DNA of 7,705 nucleotides, taken from contig JADGQU010000101.1 in assembly GCA_017881545.1 (NCBI GenBank), forward strand, positions 1 to 7,705, written 5' to 3'. The translations under genes and the position numbers were made by a program. Source of the stretch: Gemmatimonadaceae bacterium (GTDB lineage: Bacteria; Gemmatimonadota; Gemmatimonadetes; Gemmatimonadales; Gemmatimonadaceae). Below the pieces are notes generated by a model. The model was not told the origin of the DNA and ran no database searches. It saw nothing but the letters and a program-made list of their open reading frames with translations. This document shows positions 1-6,914 of the stretch, one piece after another; within the stretch, counting starts at the first letter, position 1; every line of letters starts with the position of its first letter.

Positions 1-380
1 AGTCTCTCGAGCGCCTTCTGAAACTCCGCGAAGTAAATCTCCACCACGCCGAACGAGCTCTCGCGGTCGAACACTCCCACGAACAGGAATTCCTGTGCGC
101 CGGCCGAAGCGCGGGCCATGAATACCTGCCTTTCCGCTCCGGCATGGTGCATCTCGTAGAAAGGATTGCCGTCGAGCTGGCGTCCCAGCTCCCGCGCCGA
201 AGCGTTGATGGCGGACGTGAGGGCGCAGATGGACATCACATCGGCGGCGTTTGAGAAGCCGAACTGTCCGACGGCCCGGCCACTCGGGTAGAGGAGAACC
301 CCGGAGATGAGACGTGCGTCATCTTTCAGTCGCGTAAGTGGCGCCGCGACCCAGCCCTCAGCCACTGTCGGATCGCTCAT
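1..380 (-). CDS. Roadblock/LC7-like protein (third of three), 3' end outside window
   Basis: The frame is open from the ATG at 378-380 to the left edge, giving 126 residues. The start overlaps the previous stop by 4 bp (ATGA) and has a GAGAG site 5 bases upstream. The protein has the Roadblock layout: a strand-turn-strand (RLISGVLLYPSGRAVGQFGF), a central helix (ADVMSICALTSAINASAREL), then strands FYEMHHAGAERQVFMARA and QEFLFVGVFDRES, and a final helix SFGVVEIYFAEFQKALER. That is nearly the whole domain, so the stop is probably only a little beyond the edge, unless a further domain is fused. It resembles its two neighbours in layout but not in sequence, so it is not a recent duplicate. A role as a partner in a Roadblock heterodimer or as a GTPase regulator is inference. 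Confidence 0.78.
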   Translation of the reverse strand, partial: MSDPTVAEGWVAAPLTRLKDDARLISGVLLYPSGRAVGQFGFSNAADVMSICALTSAINASARELGRQLDGNPFYEMHHAGAERQVFMARASAGAQEFLFVGVFDRESSFGVVEIYFAEFQKALER

Positions 381-739
381 GAATTCTCTCGGGCTGCGTT
401 CATCATCTCGAGTCTCACTCGTCCCAGGTTGGCGTCGGTCGTGACGATCGTGACGAGCACGACGTCCCGGGCGCCCACGACGAAGATGTGACCCCGCTCG
501 GCTTCGAGCCGCATGAACGTGGGCGTGCCAAGTCTCGCCGCGTCGGACGCGCGAGTCACCTTCGAATAAAGATAGGCGGCGAGTGCGGCGGTAGGCTTCC
601 GCGGATCGGCGCCGCCCGCGGCGGCGCCGATTACGGGGCTGGTTTCGACGATGAGCCCATCAATAGTGCCGACGACCATCGCCGCGACGACGCCGGGCAC
701 ACGAGAGAGATTGGCCACCACTTGAGCAAGTGCCTTCAT
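377..739 (-). CDS. Roadblock/LC7 domain protein (second of three, MglB-like)
   Basis: This 120-residue protein is the most typical Roadblock/LC7 member of the three. A first helix (LAQVVANLSRVPG) leads into VVAAMVVGTIDGLIVE, the classic strand-turn-strand with the DGL(I/V)xE signature. A central helix follows (PTAALAAYLYSKVTRASDAA), then strands TFMRLEAERGHIFVVGA and VVLVTIVTTDANLG, and the last helix GRVRLEMMNAARE. Roadblock homodimers bind or activate small GTPases of the MglA class, and other members act as scaffolds. Residues 36-48 form a Gly/Ala/Pro-rich loop before the central helix, longer than usual. The ATG at 737-739 lies within the upstream stop (ATGA, 4 bp overlap) with a G-rich stretch ahead; the stop overlaps the next start the same way. 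The GTPase-activating role is known for MglB and is not shown here. Confidence 0.9.
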   Translation of the reverse strand: MKALAQVVANLSRVPGVVAAMVVGTIDGLIVETSPVIGAAAGGADPRKPTAALAAYLYSKVTRASDAARLGTPTFMRLEAERGHIFVVGARDVVLVTIVTTDANLGRVRLEMMNAARENS

Positions 740-1122
740 ACGCGCCCCCGCATCCAGTTGATCGCGAGCGCGACCGATCGCGTGAGGACGCGGCGGACGA
801 GCCCGAGCGGAACCGTGAGCGACGACGCAAGCACTACGACGGCTTCCTGCGTGGCCGGAGCAAGCGCGATTGTCGCCGCATCGGTCTCTACAACCACCGC
901 CGTCCAGCCTCCGATCGAGAGGAGCCGCATTGATCGCGTCACTTCGGTGCCGACGCCGCTCAGTGCCGCGCCGATCTCGGCCGAGATGTCGCGCCCGCTC
1001 TGGTCTATGTAGCTCCCAGCCAGGGGCTTGCCACCAGAGTCGAGCAGCAACGCAGTCTGCTCGGCTTCGCCGATGGCGGTCGCGAACAACGTCCGCGCCG
1101 ACTCAGGCAATGGGGGCGTCAT
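736..1122 (-). CDS. Divergent Roadblock/LC7-like protein (first of three)
   Basis: This 128-residue protein appears to have the Roadblock/LC7 fold, the family of MglB-type regulators of small Ras-like GTPases. It begins with a helix (SARTLFATAIGEAEQ), then a beta hairpin ALLLDSGGKPLAGSY with the typical glycine turn, a central helix (GRDISAEIGAALSGVG), paired strands (MRLLSIGGWTAVVVETDAA) and (EAVVVLASS), and a final helix beginning VPLGLVRRVLTRSV. This order matches Roadblock proteins, though the sequence is far from MglB itself. The C terminus extends with a basic tail (INWMRGRV). The ATG at 1120-1122 is the only plausible start: a stop codon lies 7 codons upstream in the same frame. AGGA precedes it at a short spacing of 2 bases. 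The gene overlaps the DUF4388 gene by 20 bp and the next gene by 4 bp (ATGA), which indicates translational coupling. Fold assignment is by pattern only. Confidence 0.75.
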   Translation of the reverse strand: MTPPLPESARTLFATAIGEAEQTALLLDSGGKPLAGSYIDQSGRDISAEIGAALSGVGTEVTRSMRLLSIGGWTAVVVETDAATIALAPATQEAVVVLASSLTVPLGLVRRVLTRSVALAINWMRGRV

Positions 1123-1846
1123 TTTCCTGTGGAGTAATGTCTATCAGCCCGGTGCTCAACATACCGTAGATGATCTTTGCAACCTCGAACTCCGGGAGCA
1201 CGAGACGCTTCGCGATCTCGTGCACGTTCCGCTCGCCATCGATGATCGAGAGCACTTCCCACTCGCGCGGAAGGAGATCGATGAACGACTCCGGCCCGTC
1301 GTCGAGGGGAGCGAGCAGCGGGATCACCCGCGCGTCCGGAATCTTGTCGGCCATGCGCGACCATTCGTCGATGCGTCGCGCGCCTTCCATCAGCAGCGAT
1401 TCCGTGCTCACGCGCACCGCAATGTCCTTGCGAATGGGTCGCGGCGGCTCCTCCGTGAACGAGAAGAATCCTTCGGACCACGACATCAGGTCGAAGACGA
1501 CGGTCTCGATCTGCTGCCTCATGAAGCGGTCGATGTCGCGCGGCGTCACGATGCCATGGGCAACGAGAATCTCACCGACCCTGCGCTTGTCGCCGGCGCG
1601 TTGCATGGCGGTGGCGCGGGCGAGATCCGCCGGAGTCGCCTTCCCGGATCTTTCGAGAATGGTGCCGAGAAGGTGCGGATTGCTCTTCATCGTCGCGGCG
1701 ACGATCGTCCCGGCGTCGAAATAGACGCTTCCCTCGTTGTTCCTCTCGGGAGAATACACGCGCAGCGTTCCCGTCTTCCTGCTCAGGTCGAGGAGCTGGA
1801 AGACGTCGTGGATGCCGAGCTCGCGAAGGGGTCCCTCGATCGCCAT
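1103..1846 (-). CDS. DUF4388 (PATAN) domain protein
   Basis: This 247-residue protein starts with a DUF4388/PATAN domain, a signalling-interaction domain first noted at the N terminus of cyanobacterial PatA regulators and often encoded near Roadblock proteins and receivers. The N-terminal hallmark is at residues 5-52: GPLRELGIHDVFQLLDLS, then RKTGTLRV, then GSVYFDAGTIVAA. Residues 55-135 hold a helical part with RVGEILVAHGIVTPRDIDRFM and a WSEGFFSF strand; this resembles the GEILV...T..D...Q repeats in other DUF4388 and MshEN-like proteins. Residues 188-237 (LLPREWEVLSIIDGERNVHE onward) look like a small winged-helix-like unit. No receiver domain or catalytic motif is visible. The start ATG at 1846 shares its first base with the end of the upstream TPR gene and has a GAGGA site 8 bases upstream. 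Its 3' end overlaps the next gene by 20 bp. Confidence 0.9.
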   Translation of the reverse strand: MAIEGPLRELGIHDVFQLLDLSRKTGTLRVYSPERNNEGSVYFDAGTIVAATMKSNPHLLGTILERSGKATPADLARATAMQRAGDKRRVGEILVAHGIVTPRDIDRFMRQQIETVVFDLMSWSEGFFSFTEEPPRPIRKDIAVRVSTESLLMEGARRIDEWSRMADKIPDARVIPLLAPLDDGPESFIDLLPREWEVLSIIDGERNVHEIAKRLVLPEFEVAKIIYGMLSTGLIDITPQENDAPIA

Positions 1847-4287
1847 TAGATACGTCCTCGCAGCAGCAGCCTGCGGTAGCGCAGCGCTTCACCGTGATTG
1901 GGATCGAACCGCAGCACCCGCTCGAATGCATGCATGGCATCGGCTTCGCGGGCGAGATCTATCAGGATCTCTCCGAGTGCGATCAGCGCTTCGAAGTGAT
2001 AGACATCGCGGCGGATGAGCGCCACGATCCTTGGCAGCGCGCTTCGCGACCGACCGGTGCGCCGGTATGGCCCCACCAACTCCACTACGGCTGCGTCATG
2101 ATTCGGCGCGGTGACGAGAACCGTCTCCAGCTCTCTGATCGCCGCCGTGTCGTCGCCAGCCTTGGCGAGGAGCCGTCCGAGCGCGATCCTCGTCTCCGCC
2201 TGCCGCTCGTCGATGCCGAGGCTCGAGCGGTACGCGCCGATCGCCTCGTTCCCGTCACCGAGTGCCGCGTAAAGATCGCCGACGCGCTTCAAGACGTTGG
2301 CGTTCCGCGCCTCGCTTTTCCTGAGCGTGAGCAGAATCTCGCGCGCGCCCGGATTGTCGAGCGAAGCCACGCGCGCCTCCGCGGCGAGCAGTAGCAGGTT
2401 GACATCGGTGCTTCCCGCCCCGACGAGAGCCTCGGCGTACGGTCGCGCCTGCTCCGCGCGTCCGAGCGCGAGCAACGACCGCGCAGTGCCTTGCCGCGCG
2501 TAGGTGTTCGTCTCCTCCATATCGAGCGCGCGGCGATATCTCTCGAGCGCTTCTCCGTGCAGCCCCTGCGCCGCGAATCCGTCGCCGGCCAGCACGAAGC
2601 CGAGAACCTTGTCGCCGCCGCGAGAGAGAACGCGCGCGATCTCCGCCTGGGCGCGATCGTACAGGCCCTTCGTGATCAGGTCGCGCGCGAGCGAGAACCC
2701 CGCCATCGCATCCTGCGTCGCGGTGCCCGGCCTCGCCGGCTTCTCGGCGAACAACGCCTCGATGATGGCGGGGTCGAAGTGGAAGTCTTCGACGTGATCG
2801 ACCGTTTCGCCCGACTCCGTGATCGGCGGAGCGACGGTGAGCCTTATCTCCTCGTGCGGAAGCTCGATCGCCAGCTCGAGCTTCTGCGGCGTGTACATCG
2901 GATCGAGCGCCAGCGCGCGCTTTGTCTCGCGTAGCGCCGACGCGAAATCGCCGAGGTTGGAGAGCGTGAAGCTCATGTTGTAGTGCGCTTCGGCAAAATC
3001 CGGATTTGCCTGGATCGCGCGGGCAAACGCGTTCCGCGCATCGGCATACTTCTCGAGCTCGACCAGTATGAGACCAATGCCGTTCCATGCCACTGGGTGC
3101 TCAGGCGCGGCGCTCAGTACCTGTCGAAACGCTTCGAGCGCGAGCTCCGTGTGCTTCCGCCTGAACAACCCAAGCGCGAGGTTCAGGCGGGCTTCCACCG
3201 GAGGCGCGGCCGCCTGCAATGCGCGCCTGAACGAATTGATCGCCGATTTGGTGTCGTTCTTGTGCCAGAGCAGCACGCCGAGGTTGTTTTGCGAGAACGG
3301 GTAGCTCGGGTCGATCTCGAGCGCCTTGTTGTAGCTCTCTTCCGCCTCCGCGTGTCTTCCCTCGAGCTGTAGGGCGACGCCGCGTCCGTTCCATGTTTTC
3401 GCGGTTGGGGAGAACTCGCGAGCGAACCGCTCGGCCGTGGCGATGGCGGCGCCAGTGTCGCGTTGGAGCAGGTACAGCTCGAGCATCGCCTGGAGAACTT
3501 CGGCGTTTGCTTCGCCGCCTTCGATCGCCTTCTCGTACTCCCTGAGTGCTTCCTGAAAATATCCCTTCTGCCTCAGCGCGCGGCCGAGTGTGATGTGCGC
3601 GCCGGCCGGCGTTTTCTGCTGGTGGCTGGGCGTCACGTCGTGCCGATGTATCTCGAGCGAGAGATTTGCCTGCGCGCGCACGAGCGTCGGGTTCAGCAAC
3701 ACCGCGCGGCGATTCGCCTCGGCAGCTTCTTCGCCGCGGCCCAGGTCGCCGAGTATGAAGCCGATTAGATAGAGCGCGTCAGGATTCTCGGGATTCAGCT
3801 CGATCGACCGCCTGACAGAGCGCATCGCATCTTCGTGTAGTCCGCGGTTGTAGAGAGTCTCGGCGAGAAGGAAATGGAGAACGGAGCTGTCGGTGTCGAG
3901 CTCGATTGCCCGCTCAAAGAGAGTGTGCGCGCGTTCGAGGCGTCCAGCCGTCTTCTCAGCGATCCCGCTTTGGACGAGCGCCTCGAGGTCCTCGGGATTG
4001 GTGCGCAGCCGTTCGTCGAGCTCGTGCAGGCGCCGCTCGACGATGCCACTGTCCCCATAAGCAATCTCGAGATTTCGTCTGGCTACGCCCATCCGCTCGT
4101 CGAGCGCCAGCGCGCGGGAGAACGCGACGATCGCCTCGTCCGTCAGTCCCTTTCGAAAATAGAGTACGCCCAGGTTGTTGTACGCGCCCGCATCCGAAGG
4201 ATCGATTCGGCGGGCGAACGAGCGGAGGATGTCGATCTCACCTCCGTGAGCGACTGCCGGCGGGCGGGCAGTTGCCGCTGCGCTCAT
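1846..4287 (-). CDS. Large tetratricopeptide-repeat (TPR) protein, 813 residues
   Basis: This is a protein-protein interaction scaffold made almost entirely of TPRs. I count roughly 18 units in two blocks. The first spans about residues 34-464; clear examples are AYNNLGVLYFRKGLTDEAI, WNGRGVALQLEGRHAEAEES and NNLGVLLWHKNDTKSAINSF. The second spans about 529-796 and includes VGDLYAALGDGNEAIGAYRS and LGEILIDLAREADAMHAFER. Between them, about 465-525, lies an acidic non-TPR linker containing TVAPPITESGETVDHVEDF and DPAIIEALF. There is no signal peptide or membrane helix, so it is probably cytoplasmic. It starts 3 bp after cheC with only a weak ribosome-binding site (AGAGTAG), and its TAA stop shares one base with the ATG of the DUF4388 gene. 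Position suggests it bridges the chemosensory proteins and the Roadblock proteins; that is inference. TPRs alone do not reveal a partner. Confidence 0.95.
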   Translation of the reverse strand: MSAAATARPPAVAHGGEIDILRSFARRIDPSDAGAYNNLGVLYFRKGLTDEAIVAFSRALALDERMGVARRNLEIAYGDSGIVERRLHELDERLRTNPEDLEALVQSGIAEKTAGRLERAHTLFERAIELDTDSSVLHFLLAETLYNRGLHEDAMRSVRRSIELNPENPDALYLIGFILGDLGRGEEAAEANRRAVLLNPTLVRAQANLSLEIHRHDVTPSHQQKTPAGAHITLGRALRQKGYFQEALREYEKAIEGGEANAEVLQAMLELYLLQRDTGAAIATAERFAREFSPTAKTWNGRGVALQLEGRHAEAEESYNKALEIDPSYPFSQNNLGVLLWHKNDTKSAINSFRRALQAAAPPVEARLNLALGLFRRKHTELALEAFRQVLSAAPEHPVAWNGIGLILVELEKYADARNAFARAIQANPDFAEAHYNMSFTLSNLGDFASALRETKRALALDPMYTPQKLELAIELPHEEIRLTVAPPITESGETVDHVEDFHFDPAIIEALFAEKPARPGTATQDAMAGFSLARDLITKGLYDRAQAEIARVLSRGGDKVLGFVLAGDGFAAQGLHGEALERYRRALDMEETNTYARQGTARSLLALGRAEQARPYAEALVGAGSTDVNLLLLAAEARVASLDNPGAREILLTLRKSEARNANVLKRVGDLYAALGDGNEAIGAYRSSLGIDERQAETRIALGRLLAKAGDDTAAIRELETVLVTAPNHDAAVVELVGPYRRTGRSRSALPRIVALIRRDVYHFEALIALGEILIDLAREADAMHAFERVLRFDPNHGEALRYRRLLLRGRI
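1855..1859 (-). promoter_or_regulatory. Shine-Dalgarno site of the DUF4388 gene
   Basis: On the minus strand this reads GAGGA, 8 bases before the ATG at 1844-1846 and inside the last codons of the TPR gene. It supports that start and suggests independent ribosome loading in addition to stop-start coupling. Confidence 0.55.
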
Positions 4288-4290
4288 AGG

Positions 4291-4938
4291 CTACTCTACG
4301 CGCACTGCGCGGAAGATGGCGTCGAATGCCTTCGGGTCTGGGACGAGCAGGAAGAATCCGTGCAGGCTCTCCACCGGCTCCTCGAGGAAGAACTCCGTCT
4401 CCACGCAAAGGATCGGCGACTCGGCCTGCGGCGCGCGATCGCCCAGTGTCTTCAGAGCCTCCGTGGTCTGCCCGGTCGTGAGCAATGGCGGAGAAAGCAT
4501 GAGACGCATGTCGAGAAACTCGCTGAGCGCGGTGAGGTACGCGCCGGCGAGAATGTTTCCCGCCTCCTTCAGCGCCGACTGCTCGAGCAGGCCAAGACTC
4601 TCGGACGTGCCGCGCTTCCGCCGCAGCATTCGCTCCGCCAGTCTGAGACCCGCCTGGATCGCGAGTAGAAACACCGTCTGACCGCCGATGTCGCCGCTCA
4701 TGCCCATCTGGACGGCGACGATCTCAACGCCGGGAGAGATCTCCGGCACGAAGTCACCGGGCGGAACGATGTTGACCATCGGCACGCTGATCATGATGCG
4801 CGTGCCCGTCAGCGTCGAAAGAGCAGTCGCGGCGTGGCCGGCGCCAATGTTGGCAACCTCGCGGAGAGCGTCGAGACGCGCACTACTGAGGAGCGCCGTA
4901 GCGCCCTCGCCGGGTGGTGTATTGCGGGGAGTGGTCAT
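4291..4938 (-). CDS. cheC: CheC CheY-phosphate phosphatase with two active-site motifs
   Basis: CheC/CheX/FliY proteins dephosphorylate CheY-P and so end the signal. Both copies of the family motif [D/S]xxxExxN are intact: D23-A-L-R-E27-V-A-N30, and S121-A-L-K-E125-A-G-N128. Two sites are typical of CheC, whereas CheX has one. The fold around them also matches, with NIGAGHAATALS after the first and NILAGAYLTALS after the second, and a middle segment with GDIGGQTVFLL. At 215 residues it is close to Bacillus CheC (about 210). I chose the ATG at 4936-4938 because it sits one base after the cheA stop (TGA-A-ATG); an in-frame TTG at 4989 would add 17 residues but lies inside cheA and precedes a non-conserved tail. 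FliY is unlikely, as there is no SpoA/FliN C-terminal domain. A partner CheD is not in the window. Confidence 0.93.
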   Translation of the reverse strand: MTTPRNTPPGEGATALLSSARLDALREVANIGAGHAATALSTLTGTRIMISVPMVNIVPPGDFVPEISPGVEIVAVQMGMSGDIGGQTVFLLAIQAGLRLAERMLRRKRGTSESLGLLEQSALKEAGNILAGAYLTALSEFLDMRLMLSPPLLTTGQTTEALKTLGDRAPQAESPILCVETEFFLEEPVESLHGFFLLVPDPKAFDAIFRAVRVE

Positions 4939-4939
4939 T

Positions 4940-6550
4940 TCAGAGAAGACTGGAGGCGTCCACGATGAGAGCGGGCGATCCGTCGCCAAGAATGGTCGCG
5001 CCGCTGAAAAGAGTTTTGCTGCCGCTCACGCCGTCGAACTGCTTGACGACGATTTCCTGCTGGCCGATGAACTCGTCGACGATGAGCGCGGCGCGCCGCT
5101 CTGCCAGCTCGATGAGAACGACCTGACCGCTGGCCGCGCTGGCGGCCGGAGGCAGACCGACGCGCTCACGCAGCCAGATTGCCGTGAAAAGATCGTCGCG
5201 GATGGCGACGACCTGCCTGCCCTTCGACTGGAGGAGCATCGGCTGCGAGAGACTGAATGTCTCGAGCACGTGCGTCAGAGGGATGGCGTAGACTTCCTTG
5301 TCGACCCTTGCCAGGAGGGCGCGGGAGATGGCGATCGTGAGCGGGAGACGCATGCTCACGCTCGTACCGAGCCCCGCATCGGTGTGCACCTCGAGCGAGC
5401 CGCCGAGGGCGCGCACGCGGGTGGCGACGATGTCGAACCCGACGCCCCGCCCCGAGATCTCCGTCACCTTCTCCGACGTGGAGAAGCCGGGGCGCGAGAT
5501 GATCGCGACCAGCTCCTGCTCGGTCAGCTTCGTGGTGTTCTGGTCGACGAGGCCCAACTTCTTCGCGCGCGGAAGCACCCGCGCCTGGTCGATTCCGCGC
5601 CCGTCGTCGGTCACGCGGATGAGCACCGTTGCGCGGTCACGCTCCGCCGTAAGTGTCAGAGTCGCCATGCGTGGCTTATCGGCTTTCTCCCGGGCGTCGG
5701 GCGTCTCGATGCCGTGGTCGAGCGAGTTGCGCAGCAAATGCAGCACCGGCTCGCCCATCTCGTCGAGCATCGAGCGATCGAGCTCGATCTCCCGGCCTTC
5801 GATCTTGAAATCCACATCCTTCCCGAGAGCGCGCGCGGTGTCGCGTACCACTCGCGGAAAACGCTCGAATACCTGCCACACCGGAACCATGCGGCTCGTC
5901 ATGATCTCGTTCTGGAGCGTGGCCAGTATCTCCGAGGCACGGCGGGTCGCCTCGAGCAGCGCCTCGTCGCCCATCTGCTCGGCGATCTTCGCGATGCGGT
6001 CGCGCGCGATCACGAGCTCGCCGACGACGTTCATCAGTGTGTCGAGGCGCTTTGCGTCGATGCGGATGTGTCGCGACGTCTTTTGCGCCGACGGAGTCGA
6101 AGGTTCAGACGCTGCCGGGCCCTTCTTGTCGACGCCTGCGATCGCGAACTCTGACGTGAACGTCTGCGGTGCCTCCTCGCTCGAGGCCGTCTGGATGCGG
6201 GCGATGATCTCCTTTACGTCGAGCTGCTGCGGAGCCGGACCCGTTGCCAGGTCCACTGCCTGCTCCAACGCGTCCACGCCGGAGAACAGCGTGTCGATGA
6301 TCGGCCGCGTCACCACGAGCGTGCCGTTCCTGACCTTGTCGAGAAGTGTTTCCAGCTCGTGCGACAGCTCCGCTACCGAGGTGTAGCCCATCGCGGCTCC
6401 CATGCCCTTCATGGTGTGAACCGCGCGAAAGAGGCGCGCTATGGCCGTGTCGCTCCCACCGCGCTCCAAGTCCAGGAGCGCGTTGTTTATCTCGGAGAGG
6501 TTTTCACGGCTCTCCGAAAGAAAAAGCTTGGCGTAGCGACCGGTGTCCAC
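4940..6550 (-). CDS. cheA: CheA sensor histidine kinase without a P2 domain
   Basis: This 536-residue class II histidine kinase autophosphorylates and passes phosphate to CheY. Domains in order are as follows. P1/Hpt covers about 1-105 with phospho-acceptor His45 in RAVHTMKGMGAAMGY. A low-complexity linker (about 106-158) follows. P3 dimerisation (about 160-225) contains NVVGELVIARDRI. P4 ATPase (about 225-405) has the N box HLLRNSLDHGIE, G1 DDGRGID and G2 GRGVGFD. P5, CheW-like, runs from about 406 to the end. The P2 CheY-docking domain usually found between P1 and P3 is absent: only about 55 Ala/Pro/Ser-rich residues separate them. The start is a GTG placed immediately after the cheY TAG, in the same frame; it is the only start codon between that stop and the P1 helix. 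The stop is one base before cheC. The P1 sequence is closer to Bacillus-type than enterobacterial CheA. Confidence 0.97.
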   Translation of the reverse strand: MDTGRYAKLFLSESRENLSEINNALLDLERGGSDTAIARLFRAVHTMKGMGAAMGYTSVAELSHELETLLDKVRNGTLVVTRPIIDTLFSGVDALEQAVDLATGPAPQQLDVKEIIARIQTASSEEAPQTFTSEFAIAGVDKKGPAASEPSTPSAQKTSRHIRIDAKRLDTLMNVVGELVIARDRIAKIAEQMGDEALLEATRRASEILATLQNEIMTSRMVPVWQVFERFPRVVRDTARALGKDVDFKIEGREIELDRSMLDEMGEPVLHLLRNSLDHGIETPDAREKADKPRMATLTLTAERDRATVLIRVTDDGRGIDQARVLPRAKKLGLVDQNTTKLTEQELVAIISRPGFSTSEKVTEISGRGVGFDIVATRVRALGGSLEVHTDAGLGTSVSMRLPLTIAISRALLARVDKEVYAIPLTHVLETFSLSQPMLLQSKGRQVVAIRDDLFTAIWLRERVGLPPAASAASGQVVLIELAERRAALIVDEFIGQQEIVVKQFDGVSGSKTLFSGATILGDGSPALIVDASSLL

Positions 6551-6913
6551 CTAGGCCAGCACCCGCTGCACCGCTTCGAGAACGCGGCTCGGCTGGAACG
6601 GCTTCACCACGAAATCGCGCGCGCCCGCCTGCAGCGCTTCCTGCACCAGGGCCTGCTGCCCCATTGCGCTGCACATGAGAATCCGCGCGGCTGGATCGAG
6701 CTGGGTAATCTGCTTCACCGCTTCGATTCCACCCATCTCCGGCATGATGATGTCCATCGTCACCAGGTCCGGCTTCAGCTGTTGGTATTTCTCAACAGCC
6801 TGCTTTCCGTTTTCCGCTTCCCCGACGACCGTGAACCCGGCCTGGGAAAGGATGTCGCTTACCATCGTCCGCATGAACACGGCGTCGTCGCAAACCAGCA
6901 CAGTACTGCTCAC
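6551..6913 (-). CDS. cheY: CheY response regulator (single receiver domain, Bacillus/Thermotoga-like)
   Basis: This stand-alone 120-residue receiver takes phosphate from CheA and diffuses to an output target. All active-site positions are visible: Asp9 and Asp10 (metal-binding pair in VCDDAVFMR), Asp54 (phospho-acceptor in VTMDIIMPEM), Ser82 (switch hydroxyl in ILMCSAMGQQ) and Lys104 (FVVKPF). CSAMGQQ and DFVVKPFQPSRVLEA closely resemble the CheY type of Bacillus subtilis more than that of Escherichia coli. The usual MPxMDG reads MPEMGG, a minor substitution. There is no effector domain. The start is GTG, supported by a strong Shine-Dalgarno site at 6917-6925. It lies one base after the cheW stop and directly against cheA, with only one stop codon between the two in the same frame. 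Confidence 0.96.
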   Translation of the reverse strand: MSSTVLVCDDAVFMRTMVSDILSQAGFTVVGEAENGKQAVEKYQQLKPDLVTMDIIMPEMGGIEAVKQITQLDPAARILMCSAMGQQALVQEALQAGARDFVVKPFQPSRVLEAVQRVLA

Positions 6914-6914
6914 C

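Noticed and set aside
1028..1849. Plus-strand open frame opposite the DUF4388 gene
   Set aside because: Low-complexity Arg/His-rich translation on the antisense of a well-supported gene.
2255..3088. Minus-strand open frame inside the TPR gene in another frame
   Set aside because: Arg/Ala/Gly-rich translation typical of an out-of-frame reading of a GC-rich gene; the TPR frame is continuous and does not need a frameshift here.
1846..4287. Frequent CTCGAGC-like words that look like a DNA repeat family
   Set aside because: They follow the codons for recurring Leu/Glu/Ala residues of the TPR helices and have no fixed spacing as DNA; this is protein-level repetition.
4283..4295. Possible promoter or terminator between cheC and the TPR gene
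   Set aside because: The gap is only 3 bp and I see no hairpin with a T-run or promoter-like boxes, so it gives no support for splitting the operon.
4939..4989. Upstream in-frame TTG start for cheC that would add 17 residues
   Set aside because: It lies inside cheA, has no good ribosome-binding site and adds a non-conserved tail; the ATG one base after the cheA stop fits the spacing of the operon.
4688..6154. Long plus-strand open frame (488 codons) opposite cheA and the start of cheC
   Set aside because: Its product is rich in Arg, Glu and His with no recognisable domain, while the opposite strand encodes an intact CheA with all motifs. It is an antisense shadow caused by GC-biased codon use.
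5298..6386. Second long plus-strand open frame (362 codons) opposite cheA
   Set aside because: Ser/Arg-rich translation without domain structure, overlapping another shadow frame and the CheA gene; not a gene.
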